The notes under the pieces: generated by a model
What the model was told of the DNA's origin: nothing
Databases searched by the model: none
The model's input: the letters and a program-made list of their open reading frames with translations, nothing else
In this document: positions 34,781 through 43,045 of the stretch, in pieces
Position numbering within the stretch: position 1 is the stretch's first letter
Layout: each line of letters starts with the position of its first letter
Made by a program: the position numbers and the translations under genes
NCBI RefSeq assembly: GCF_023369855.1
Contig: NZ_JAMBPP010000001.1
Coordinates: forward strand, 248,001 to 312,000
Length of the DNA: 64,000 nucleotides
Reading direction: 5' to 3'
From: Actinotalea alkalitolerans
Lineage (GTDB): Bacteria > Actinomycetota > Actinomycetes > Actinomycetales > Cellulomonadaceae

Positions 34781-35614
34781 ATGCTGGGTCCCGTGCCGGC
34801 GACCACCCCCCTCACCGACGCCCCCGCCCAGCTGTCGGTCAAGCTCCTGCCCGCCGCCGGTGTCTCGGCGTCGGCGATCCTGCTGTTCGGGCTCCACGTG
34901 CGGCCCCTGGGCTACGTGGTGCTCGCCCTCAGCCTGGTGGCCGCCTTCCTGGTGGACCGCGGCCTGGGTCGTGACCTGCTGCTCATCGGGGTCGGCATCA
35001 GCATCGTCAGCACCACCTCGATGGAGGCCGACGTCTCCTGGCCGCGGTTCATCGCGATCGGCACGGCGCTGACCCTCGCGGTGCTCGTCCCGTTCCTCAT
35101 CGACCGCTTCGTGTACCGGCGCAAGGCCATCCGCTTCCCGTGGCGCACCGGCCAGCGGTGGCCCACGATCGAGAAGGCGTACATCCTCGCGGTTCCGCTG
35201 CTGGGCTGGGCGATCCTGCCGTTCTACTTCATCCGGTCGGGCGCCTACCAGAACTGGCCGCAGATCACCGAGACCGACGAGCTGGCCCGCTTCTTCGTCG
35301 GGGTGAACGGCGTCGGCACCTGGGACGAGCTGTTCTTCATCTGCACCTGCTTCGCCCTCCTCCTGCGCCACTTCCCGGCCTGGCAGGCGAACCTCCTGCA
35401 GGCGGCGATCTTCGTCTCGTTCCTGTGGGAGCTGGGGTACCGGTCGTGGGGCCCGCTGCTGACGATCCCGTTCGCGCTGCTGCAGGGCCTGATCTTCACC
35501 CGTACGGGTTCGCTGACCCTGGTGCTGATCGTGCACCTGCTGTTCGACGCGATCGTGTTCATGGCGATCGTGCACGCCAACGTGCCGTCGCTCTTCGCGA
35601 TCTTCTTCTACTGA
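34781..35614 (+). CDS. CPBP-like intramembrane protein
   Basis: This 277-residue membrane protein has about eight hydrophobic helices. The C-terminal half resembles CPBP/CAAX-type intramembrane proteases: GTWDELFFICTCF stands at the motif 1 position, and GLIFTRTGSLTLVLIVHLLF followed by D gives the HxxxD of motif 4. The canonical EExxxR is not intact (only one acidic pair, DE, and no Arg at the usual distance), so protease activity is doubtful. The start is either this ATG or a GTG 12 bases later. It stands alone. Confidence 0.6.
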   Translation: MLGPVPATTPLTDAPAQLSVKLLPAAGVSASAILLFGLHVRPLGYVVLALSLVAAFLVDRGLGRDLLLIGVGISIVSTTSMEADVSWPRFIAIGTALTLAVLVPFLIDRFVYRRKAIRFPWRTGQRWPTIEKAYILAVPLLGWAILPFYFIRSGAYQNWPQITETDELARFFVGVNGVGTWDELFFICTCFALLLRHFPAWQANLLQAAIFVSFLWELGYRSWGPLLTIPFALLQGLIFTRTGSLTLVLIVHLLFDAIVFMAIVHANVPSLFAIFFY

Positions 35615-35632
35615 TGCAGCGCACACCCCGGC

Positions 35633-37024
35633 TCAGCGCTGCGAGGCGGCCTCGGCCATCAGCCGACGTGCGGCCACGCCGATCACCGCGCTGTACGTCG
35701 GGTAGGCGAACTCGACCTTCGCCAGGGTCGCGACGTCGACCCCCGCCGCCATCGACGTGGTGACCGCCTGGATGACCTCGACCGCGTTCTCGCCCACCGC
35801 GTGCGCCCCGAGCAGGAGCTCACGCCGCCGGTCGGCGATCAGCTTGAGGAAGCCACGGGGGCGGTCGTCGATGATCGGACGCTCCATGGTGTCGTAGGGC
35901 ACGAGGGCCACGATGCAGTGCCGGTCCCGGTCACGGGCCTCGTCCTCGGTGAGCCCCACGCCGGCGTAGTCGGGGTCGGTGAAGCCACCCGAGGGCAGCA
36001 GGCTGTGCGGGGTGCGCAGGGTTGCTCCCAGCACCGCGTTGCGGGCCGCCGCCTCGGCCTCGAAGTGCGCGGCCTGCACCAGCATCGCCTGCCCGTTGGC
36101 GTCGCCCGCGGCGAAGATGTGGGGGACGTCGGTGCGCAGGTACTCGTCGACCGGGATCGCGTTGCGCTCGGCGCTCACCCCGGCCGCCTCGAGCCCGAGG
36201 CCCTCGAGCGCCGCGGGCCAGCCGGTCGCCATGACCACGGCGTCCACCACCTCGTGGTGCTGGCGTCCACCCACCTGCCAGGTCAGGCGGATGCCGTCTT
36301 CCTGGCCCTCGAGGGAGACGACCGTCTCGACCCCGGTCACCACACGCACCCCCTGCTCGGCGAAGGCCCTCCCGACGTGCTCGGACACCGACGCGTCGGC
36401 CTGGGCCAGGATCCGCGGTGCGACCTCGAGCAGGGTCACCTCGCTGCCGAAGGCGTTGAACACCGTGACCAGCTGGGCACCGGTGTTCCCCGCGCCGATG
36501 ATCGCGACCCGGCGCGGGATCGTCGGGAGGTCCAGCACCTCCTCGGGCACGGTCGCGAGCTCGGCCCCCGGCACCGGGAGCCTGCGCGACCTGCCGCCGA
36601 CGCACAGGATCACCGACGCCGCGTGCACCCTCGTCCCGGTGCCCTCGATCTCCACCTCGTGCGGACCGACGAACCGCGCCCTGCCCTCGATCAGGGTCAC
36701 CCCGGCCGCGGCGAGCCGGTCGGGCTCGTCCTTGACCTCGAGCACCCGCTCGACGGTCGAGCGCACACGGGCCACGGTGGTGGGCCAGTCGATGGTCTGC
36801 TCACCGACGGTGATGCCGTACACGTCGGCGGTGCGCACCTCGCGCATCAGCCGGGCCGTCTTGGCCAGCACCCGGGTGGGGACGCAGCCGGTGTTGACGC
36901 ACGTGCCGCCCGTGCGTCGGGCCTCGACGACGGCCACGCTCGCCCCGAGCTCGGCGGCACGCAGGGCGGCCGAGGTACCCGCAGGTCCCGCGCCGATGAC
37001 CAGGACGTCGTAGGTGTCGCTCAC
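35633..37024 (-). CDS. dihydrolipoamide dehydrogenase-like FAD-dependent oxidoreductase
   Basis: This is a 463-residue flavoprotein disulfide reductase. It has FAD motif YDVLVIGAGPAGTSAALRAA, the redox disulfide GGTCVNTGCVPTR, NAD motif RVAIIGAGNTGAQLV and second FAD motif IFAAGDANGQ. The usual C-terminal HxHPTxxE that carries the catalytic His-Glu pair is replaced by EFAYPTYSAV, so proton transfer to a dithiol substrate is not expected. Related proteins act as transhydrogenases or quinone reductases. It is divergent from the hydrogenase gene, leaving a 207-base shared upstream region in which I find a direct repeat of GGTCCGA (two units) but no clear known operator. Confidence 0.85.
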   Translation of the reverse strand: MSDTYDVLVIGAGPAGTSAALRAAELGASVAVVEARRTGGTCVNTGCVPTRVLAKTARLMREVRTADVYGITVGEQTIDWPTTVARVRSTVERVLEVKDEPDRLAAAGVTLIEGRARFVGPHEVEIEGTGTRVHAASVILCVGGRSRRLPVPGAELATVPEEVLDLPTIPRRVAIIGAGNTGAQLVTVFNAFGSEVTLLEVAPRILAQADASVSEHVGRAFAEQGVRVVTGVETVVSLEGQEDGIRLTWQVGGRQHHEVVDAVVMATGWPAALEGLGLEAAGVSAERNAIPVDEYLRTDVPHIFAAGDANGQAMLVQAAHFEAEAAARNAVLGATLRTPHSLLPSGGFTDPDYAGVGLTEDEARDRDRHCIVALVPYDTMERPIIDDRPRGFLKLIADRRRELLLGAHAVGENAVEVIQAVTTSMAAGVDVATLAKVEFAYPTYSAVIGVAARRLMAEAASQR

Positions 37025-37210
37025 GCACCCACTCTCGCCGCTGCGGACGACGTCCGCGACCGCCCGGCACCTCTGGACCCTGTGCGTCTAGGTCCGAGGT
37101 CCGATGCGCCCACCCTCGACGCGATCCTACGGTGGAAGAGAGGTTCCAGCGTCGGCGCGGACGCTCGGCGAGGCAACGGGCGTCCCGTGCATCCTTCGCT
37201 GCGCTTGTGA

Positions 37211-37230
37211 TCAAACCAACGGAGGTTTGA
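37211..37230 (+). promoter_or_regulatory. hairpin that contains the hydrogenase Shine-Dalgarno sequence
   Basis: A perfect inverted repeat, TCAAACC (37211-37217) and GGTTTGA (37224-37230), flanks the six bases AACGGA. The ribosome binding site GGAGG occupies the loop end and the start of the second arm, six bases before the GTG start. In RNA this hairpin would hide the site. It could also be a DNA operator. Confidence 0.6.
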
Positions 37231-37231
37231 C

Positions 37232-40200
37232 GTGCGCGACATGTCCGCGAGCGACCGGGTGACCATCACGGTCGACAACCGCGAGATCCAGGTGAACGAC
37301 GGCCTGACGATCCTTCAGGCCCTCTCGATGGAGGGCATCGAGGTGCCCTCCCTGTGCCACGACATCCGCCTCAAGCGGTCCAACGGCAGCTGCGGGCTGT
37401 GCGTCGTCGAGGTCGGCGAGGACTCCCCGCGTGACGTCAAGGCGTGCCTGACCCCCGTCCAGGCCGGCATGGTCGTCGCGACCCGCACCCCCCGGCTCGA
37501 GGCCTACCGCAAGGTGCGGCTCGAGCAGCTGCTGTGCGACCACAACGCCGACTGCGTGGCGCCGTGCGTCCAGACCTGCCCGGCCACCATCGACATCCAG
37601 ACCTACCTGGCCCACGTGGCCGACGGCAACTACGAGGCCGCGGTGCGTGTGATCAAGGACCGCAACCCCTTCCCGTCGGTGTGCGGCCGGGTGTGCCCCC
37701 ACCCCTGCGAGGCCGAGTGCCGCCGCAACCTGGTCGACGAGCCCGTCGCGATCAACCACGTCAAGCGGTTCGCCGCCGACTGGGACATGGCACGTGAGCA
37801 CCCGTGGGTCCCCCGGGTGGGTGAGCCGACGGGCAAGCGGATCGCGATCGTCGGCGCAGGGCCGTCCGGCCTGTCCGCGGCGTACTACAGCGCCATCGCG
37901 GGCCACGCGGTCACGGTCTTCGACAAGCAGAACCACGCGGGCGGGATGATGCGCTACGGCATCCCCGAGTACCGGCTGCCCAAGGCGACGCTCGAGCAGG
38001 AGATCGGGATCATCGAGGCCCTGGGCGTCACGATCGTCACCGGCAAGGCCCTCGGCACCCACCTGCACCTCGAGGACCTGCAGCGGGACTTCGACTCGGT
38101 CTACCTGGCGATCGGCTCGTGGCGCGCGACCCCGATGCAGATCGACGGCGAGAACCTCGAAGGGGTCTCTCTGGGCATCCAGTACCTCGAGCAGGCCACC
38201 AAGGACCTCGTGCCGACCGGAGACCGCGTCGTCGTCGTCGGGGGCGGGAACACCGCGATCGACTGCGCCCGCACGGCGCTGCGCAAGGGCGCCTCGCAGG
38301 TGACCCTGGTCTACCGGCGCACCCGCGAGGAGATGCCCGCCCAGTCCGTCGAGGTCGACGAGGCCCTGATCGAGGGGGTCGAGATGCTGTTCCTCGCCTC
38401 CCCCACCCGGATCACCGCGACCGGCGACCTCAAGCAGCTGCACTGCACCCGGATGGAGCTCGGCGAGCCGGACCGCTCGGGCCGCCGCCGCCCGGTCGTG
38501 GTCGAGGGCAGCGACTTCGTCATCGAGGCCCACACGATCATCGGCGCGATCGGCCAGAGCACCGACACGAGCTTCCTCTACAACGACCTGCCGGTGCGCC
38601 TGAACACCTGGGGCGACGTCGACATCGACGGCTTCACCATGCAGACCTCCGAGCCGACCGTCTTCGCCGGGGGCGACTGCGTGACCGGCCCGGCCACCGT
38701 GATCCAGGCCGTGGCTGCCGGACGGCGCGCCGCCATGGCCATGGACGAGCTGCTCACCCGGGGGTACGTGCGCGCCGGCACCGAGGACTACGCGTGCAGC
38801 CGCGGGAGCCTCGAGGACCTGCCGCGCCACGAGTTCGAGAGCCTGCCCCACCTGTCCCGGGCGAGCATGCCGACGCTGGCCCCGGCCGACCGGACGCACA
38901 GCTTCGTCGAGGTCGAGACCGGCCTCACCGAGGCGCAGGCCCGGGCCGAGGCGGCCCGCTGCCTCACCTGCGGGTGCTCCAAGCAGGACACCTGCGCGCT
39001 GCGCCAGGAGGCCACCGCGCACAGCGTCGAGTTCGCCCTCCCGCTGCACGTGCGGCCCTACTCCCCGGTGGTCGCCGACCACCCGTTCATCATCCGCGAC
39101 AACAACAAGTGCATCTCGTGCGGACGGTGCGTGGCCGCCTGCGCCGAGATCGAGGGCCCCGGCGTGCTGGCCTTCCAGTTCCACGAGGGGCGCCTGACCG
39201 TCGGGACGCACAACGACCTCCCGCTCGGGCTGACCGACTGCGTCTCGTGCGGGCAGTGCGTGCGGGCCTGCCCGTGCGGCGCGCTCGACTACGTCCGCGA
39301 GCGCGGGGACGTGTTCACCGCGATCAACGACCCGGCCAAGACCGTGGTCGGGTTCGTCGCCCCCGCGGTGCGCAGCGTGATCGCCGCCGAGTACGGGATC
39401 CCGTTCGACGAGGCCTCGGCGTTCATCGCCGGGATGATGCGCAAGATCGGCTTCGACAAGGTCTTCGACTTCGCGTTCGCCGCCGACCTCACGATCATGG
39501 AGGAGACCACCGAGTTCCTCGGCCGGGTCACCTCGGGCGGCGTCATGCCGCACTTCACGTCGTGCTGCCCGGGCTGGGTGAACCTCGTCGAACGCCGCTG
39601 GCCCGCGATGATCCCCCACCTGTCGAGCTGCCGTTCGCCCCAGCAGATGATGGGCGCCACGGTCAAGAACCACTTCGCCCAGCAGGCGGGCATCGGCCTC
39701 GACGAGCTGTACGTGGTGTCGATCGTGCCGTGCCTGGCCAAGAAGTACGAGGCCGCGCGCCCCGAGTTCGCCCCCGAGGGGGTGCGGGACGTCGACGCTG
39801 TGCTGACCACCACCGAGTTCCTGGAGATGATCGCGATGCTGCGGCTCGAGCCGCAGGACATCACCCCCTCGGAGTTCGACGCCCCCTACGCGCGGGTCAG
39901 CGGCGCCGGGGTGCTGTTCGGCGCCTCGGGCGGCGTCGCCGAGGCCTCGCTGCGCATGGCGGTCGAGAAGCTGACCGGTGAGCCGCTCGTCGACCGGCTC
40001 GAGTTCGAGGACGTCCGCGGCTTCGAGGGCATCAAGGAGGCCAGCGTCACCGCGGGTGGCACCACCGTGCGGGTCGCGGTGATCTCCGGGCTGAACAACG
40101 TCGAGCCGCTCGTGAAGCGGATCATCGCCGGTGAGGACATCGGCTACGACCTGGTCGAGGTCATGGCCTGCCCGGGCGGGTGCATCAACGGCGCCGGGCA

Positions 40201-40393
40201 CCCCGTGCCCGAGCGGGTCGGGGAGATGGCCGACCGGCAGAAGGTGCTGGTCCAGATCGACCGGTCCTCGCGCTACCGCAAGTCCCAGGAGAACCCCGAC
40301 ATCCTGCGCCTGTACGACGAGTTCTACGGCGAGCCCGGCTCCGAGGTCGCCCACGACCTGCTCCACACGGGGTACGCGCCGTTCCGCACCTGA
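37232..40393 (+). CDS. [FeFe]-hydrogenase fused to a GltD/NfnB-like NAD(P)H module
   Basis: This is a 1053-residue multidomain enzyme. Residues 10-85 form a [2Fe-2S] ferredoxin (Cys42, 54, 57, 72). Residues 105-600 resemble GltD/NfnB: Cys-rich N-terminal cluster motifs (CVAPCVQTCPATID, CGRVCPHPCEAEC), FAD motif IVGAGPSGLSAAYYSA and NAD(P)H motif VVVVGGGNTAIDCA. Two [4Fe-4S] motifs follow (CISCGRCVAAC at 627, CVSCGQCVRAC at 670). The H-cluster domain has L1 TSCCPGW (776-782), L2 VPCLAKKYE (832-840) and L3 EVMACPGGCINGAGHP (976-991), so all four cluster Cys are present. It should couple NAD(P)H oxidation to H2 formation, or the reverse, in the cytoplasm. The HydEFG maturases are not in this window. 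Confidence 0.92.
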   Translation: MRDMSASDRVTITVDNREIQVNDGLTILQALSMEGIEVPSLCHDIRLKRSNGSCGLCVVEVGEDSPRDVKACLTPVQAGMVVATRTPRLEAYRKVRLEQLLCDHNADCVAPCVQTCPATIDIQTYLAHVADGNYEAAVRVIKDRNPFPSVCGRVCPHPCEAECRRNLVDEPVAINHVKRFAADWDMAREHPWVPRVGEPTGKRIAIVGAGPSGLSAAYYSAIAGHAVTVFDKQNHAGGMMRYGIPEYRLPKATLEQEIGIIEALGVTIVTGKALGTHLHLEDLQRDFDSVYLAIGSWRATPMQIDGENLEGVSLGIQYLEQATKDLVPTGDRVVVVGGGNTAIDCARTALRKGASQVTLVYRRTREEMPAQSVEVDEALIEGVEMLFLASPTRITATGDLKQLHCTRMELGEPDRSGRRRPVVVEGSDFVIEAHTIIGAIGQSTDTSFLYNDLPVRLNTWGDVDIDGFTMQTSEPTVFAGGDCVTGPATVIQAVAAGRRAAMAMDELLTRGYVRAGTEDYACSRGSLEDLPRHEFESLPHLSRASMPTLAPADRTHSFVEVETGLTEAQARAEAARCLTCGCSKQDTCALRQEATAHSVEFALPLHVRPYSPVVADHPFIIRDNNKCISCGRCVAACAEIEGPGVLAFQFHEGRLTVGTHNDLPLGLTDCVSCGQCVRACPCGALDYVRERGDVFTAINDPAKTVVGFVAPAVRSVIAAEYGIPFDEASAFIAGMMRKIGFDKVFDFAFAADLTIMEETTEFLGRVTSGGVMPHFTSCCPGWVNLVERRWPAMIPHLSSCRSPQQMMGATVKNHFAQQAGIGLDELYVVSIVPCLAKKYEAARPEFAPEGVRDVDAVLTTTEFLEMIAMLRLEPQDITPSEFDAPYARVSGAGVLFGASGGVAEASLRMAVEKLTGEPLVDRLEFEDVRGFEGIKEASVTAGGTTVRVAVISGLNNVEPLVKRIIAGEDIGYDLVEVMACPGGCINGAGHPVPERVGEMADRQKVLVQIDRSSRYRKSQENPDILRLYDEFYGEPGSEVAHDLLHTGYAPFRT

Positions 40394-40417
40394 TCACCGC
40401 GACGAGGGAGGCCCACC

Positions 40418-41470
40418 ATGAAGCACGTCGCGACCCTGGCCACGGGCCTCCTCCTGGTCGGTGGCCTGCTGGGCGGGTGCAGCCAGGCGGTGCCCGCCGA
40501 GCCGTCCCCCGCCGCGCCCGCGGTGACCGCCACCCCCGACGCGCAGGCCGAGGCGGCCGCCGAGCGGACCACCGTGCGGATCGCCTCGCTCAAGGGGCCC
40601 ACCACGATGGGCCTGGTCAAGCTCATGGACGACGCCGAGCAGGGTCGGGGCGCCCAGGACTACCAGGTGTCGATGTTCGGCACCCCCGACGAGGTCGTGG
40701 TGCGGGTCGTGCAGGGCGAGGTCGACGTCGCCCTGGTGCCGGCGAACCTGGCCGCGGTGCTCCACGCGCGCACCCGGGACTCCGACGGCGCGCAGGTGGC
40801 CGTGGCCGCGATCAACACCTTGGGGATGCTCGAGGTGCTCGAGAACGGCAACACCGTGCGCAGCATCGCCGACCTCGCCGGGCGGACGGTGTACAGCACC
40901 GGCAAGGGCGCCTCACCCGAGCACGTCCTGAACTACCTGCTGGTCGCCAACGGCCTCGACCCGGCCTCCGACCTGACGATCGAGTACCGCAGCGAGTCCA
41001 CCGAGGTCGCGGCACTGCTCGCCGGCCAGCCCGGGGCCGTGGGCGTGCTGCCCCAGCCCTACGCCACGGTGCTCACCACCCAGCAGACGTCCGTCCGGAC
41101 CGCCCTGCGCCTGGCCGAGGAGTGGGCCGCGGTCTCGACCGACTCCCAGATGGTCACCGGCGTGGTGGTGGTCCGCACCACGTTCGCCGAGGAGCACCCC
41201 GAGGCCTTCGAGGACTTCCTGGACGACTACCGCGCCTCGACCACCTTCACCAACACCGAGCCCGCCCTCGCCGCGCCGCTGATCGTCGAGGCCGGGATCG
41301 CCCCCTCGGCCGAGGTCGCCGAGGCGGCGATCCCCGCGTGCAACATCACCTACATCGAGGGTGAGGAGATGCGGGCCGTGCTGGGCGGCTACCTCGAGGT
41401 GCTCTTCGACGCCGACCCGGCCTCGACCGGCGGAAGCCTGCCGGGAGATGACTTCTACCACCGCCGCTGA
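40418..41470 (+). CDS. nitrate/sulfonate/taurine-type ABC transporter substrate-binding lipoprotein
   Basis: This 350-residue lipoprotein has the lipobox LLGGC (Cys21). The mature part opens VRIASLKGPTTMGLVKLMDD and continues GEVDVALVPANLAAVL and GRTVYSTGKGASPEHVLNYL, which is the NMT1/SsuA-type periplasmic binding fold. The KGPTTMG loop sits where this group binds its ligand. The gene begins 24 bases after the hydrogenase stop, with GAGGGAGG upstream, so it is in the same apparent operon. The ligand is unknown; sulfonates, nitrate, pyrimidines or riboflavin-like compounds are carried by relatives. Confidence 0.85.
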   Translation: MKHVATLATGLLLVGGLLGGCSQAVPAEPSPAAPAVTATPDAQAEAAAERTTVRIASLKGPTTMGLVKLMDDAEQGRGAQDYQVSMFGTPDEVVVRVVQGEVDVALVPANLAAVLHARTRDSDGAQVAVAAINTLGMLEVLENGNTVRSIADLAGRTVYSTGKGASPEHVLNYLLVANGLDPASDLTIEYRSESTEVAALLAGQPGAVGVLPQPYATVLTTQQTSVRTALRLAEEWAAVSTDSQMVTGVVVVRTTFAEEHPEAFEDFLDDYRASTTFTNTEPALAAPLIVEAGIAPSAEVAEAAIPACNITYIEGEEMRAVLGGYLEVLFDADPASTGGSLPGDDFYHRR

Positions 41471-42245
41471 GGCGGCTCGCCGGGACGCGCGGTGGAGGGC
41501 TGCGCGCCCGGTGCTCGCGGTCGTCTTCTGGGTGGGCTGCTGGCAGGTGGCCGCCACCGCGCTGGACCAGCAGATCCTGCTGGTGCCACCGGGCGAGGTG
41601 GTCGTCCGCCTCGTCGAGCTGGGCGGCACGGCGGACTTCTGGGCGACCGTGTGGCACTCCTTCGCCCGCATCGTCTCGGGGTTCGGTGCTGCGACGATCG
41701 TCGGGGTGCTGCTCGCGGCCCTCGCCGCGACGTCGCGGGTCGTGGACGCCCTGGTCACGCCACTGGCCACGGCGATCCGCACCACACCGGTGGTGTCCTT
41801 CATCATCCTGGTGCTGATGTGGTCGGGCAGCGGTCGGCTGGCGTTCCTGATCAGCTTCATGATGGTCGCGCCGATCATCTACACGAACGTCCTGGAGGGG
41901 ATCCACCGTCGCGACCGCGCGCTGCTCGAGGTCGCCGAGGTTTTCGGCATCCCGCTGGTGCGGCGCATCCCCGCGATCGACGTCCCGGCCGTCCTGCCCT
42001 ACCTGGTCGCCGGGTGCCGGGTGGGTGTCGGCCTGGCCTGGAAGAGCGGGATCGCCGCGGAGGTGATCGGCCTGCCGCAGGGCAGCATCGGCGAGCGTCT
42101 GTACCAGGCGAAGATCTTCCTGAGCACCGCGGACGTGTTCGCCTGGACCCTGGTGGTGATCGCGCTCAGCTTCGCGGTCGAGAAGGCGGTGCTGGTGCTG
42201 CTCGGACGCTCCCAGCGGAGCCCGTCACGGGTGGGCTCACGATGA
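41448..42245 (+). CDS. ABC transporter permease (SsuC/TauC type)
   Basis: This 265-residue permease has about six helices and the binding-protein-dependent transport loop LEVAEVFGIPLVRRIPAIDV (an EAA-like motif), followed by GCRVGVGLAWKSGIAAEVIG. The start overlaps the end of the lipoprotein gene by 23 bases, and its stop overlaps the ATPase start in an ATGA. It forms the channel for the ligand delivered by the upstream lipoprotein. Confidence 0.87.
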   Translation: MTSTTAAEAARRDARWRAARPVLAVVFWVGCWQVAATALDQQILLVPPGEVVVRLVELGGTADFWATVWHSFARIVSGFGAATIVGVLLAALAATSRVVDALVTPLATAIRTTPVVSFIILVLMWSGSGRLAFLISFMMVAPIIYTNVLEGIHRRDRALLEVAEVFGIPLVRRIPAIDVPAVLPYLVAGCRVGVGLAWKSGIAAEVIGLPQGSIGERLYQAKIFLSTADVFAWTLVVIALSFAVEKAVLVLLGRSQRSPSRVGSR

Positions 42246-42832
42246 TCAGCCTGCGCGGGGTGACGCTGCGGCTCGGCGGGCGGGTCGTGCTCGACGGTCT
42301 GGACCTCGACCTGGCCGAGGGGCAGGTCACCGCGCTGATGGGCCCCAACGGCTCGGGGAAGACGACGCTGGCCCGGGTGCTGCTGGGGTTGACCGTCCCG
42401 GACAGCGGCCAGGTGCTGGGCCTGGACGGTGTGCGGCGTGCCGCCGTCTTCCAGGAGGACCGGCTGTGCGAGCAGCTGAGCGCCGTCGGCAACGTGCGGC
42501 TCGTCCTGCCCCGGGGCACCCGCGTCGCGGACGTGCGGGGCGAGCTGCGCCGCGCGGGCCTGGACGAGGACTCCCTCGCCAAGCCGGTCCGTGACCTCTC
42601 GGGCGGGCAGCGTCGCAAGGTCGCCGTCGTGCGGGCGCTGGCCCCCGAGGCCGACCTGGTCGTGCTCGACGAGCCCTTCACCGGCCTCGACGTCGACGGC
42701 GGGCCCGTGGTGATGACCTACGCACGGGCTCGGTGCACCGGGCGGACGACCCTCTTGATCACCCACGACCGGGCCGAGGCCGACCTGTTCGGGGCCCGGG
42801 TGGTCGAGCTCGCCCCGCACCCGACCGGCTGA
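42242..42832 (+). CDS. ABC transporter ATP-binding protein, short form
   Basis: This 196-residue ATPase is shorter than the roughly 250 residues usual for the SsuB/TauB group. It has Walker A GPNGSGKTT, signature LSGGQRRKVAVVRAL, Walker B LVVLDEPFTGLD and H-loop LLITHDRAEADLF. The helical and C-terminal parts are trimmed, but every catalytic motif is present. It is the last gene of the hydrogenase-transporter operon. The 213-base gap that follows contains one hairpin and no gene. Confidence 0.87.
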   Translation: MISLRGVTLRLGGRVVLDGLDLDLAEGQVTALMGPNGSGKTTLARVLLGLTVPDSGQVLGLDGVRRAAVFQEDRLCEQLSAVGNVRLVLPRGTRVADVRGELRRAGLDEDSLAKPVRDLSGGQRRKVAVVRALAPEADLVVLDEPFTGLDVDGGPVVMTYARARCTGRTTLLITHDRAEADLFGARVVELAPHPTG

Positions 42833-42949
42833 GCCGGACGATCAAGGAACCCCCGCTCAGATCCTGCCCGGCTGCCCCCACGACGTACTGTTGCGCTTCA
42901 GCGTTGCCGCCCGGATGCCGATGAGTGCACCAGGCGGCGCGCGATCGAG

Positions 42950-42977
42950 GCCGCTCGGACACCTCGCCCCGAGCGGC
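42950..42977. terminator. hairpin between the transporter operon and the LAS peptidase gene
   Basis: A 9-bp stem, GCCGCTCGG against CCGAGCGGC, encloses a ten-base loop. It lies 118 bases after the ATPase stop and about 70 bases before the next start, so it could end the upstream operon or be part of a leader. No T-run follows. Confidence 0.4.
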
Positions 42978-43045
42978 GAGCACCGACGGGACGCCCATGC
43001 GTCGACGGCGCACCGAAGCGCCCCCATCCTGGTACGGAGAACCCG

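Noticed and set aside
37195-37231. A Rex or CRP/FNR site (TTGTGATCAAA) upstream of the hydrogenase
   Set aside because: Only one half resembles those operators; the second half does not fit, and the stretch is better explained by the TCAAACC/GGTTTGA dyad.
37211-40366. A 1051-codon open frame on the minus strand opposite the hydrogenase gene
   Set aside because: It is a high-GC shadow frame; its low-complexity Val/Asp/Arg/His/Gly composition follows from the codon bias of the real gene, and it has no recognisable domain.
36800-43000. Hydrogenase maturation genes next to the [FeFe]-hydrogenase
   Set aside because: None of the neighbouring genes has radical-SAM (CxxxCxxC) or HydF-type GTPase motifs; they are a flavoprotein and ABC transporter parts.
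42833-43045. A cyclic di-AMP (ydaO) riboswitch before the cell-wall peptidase gene
   Set aside because: Actinobacterial peptidoglycan hydrolase genes often have one, but I could not find the conserved ydaO core segments; only a simple hairpin is present.
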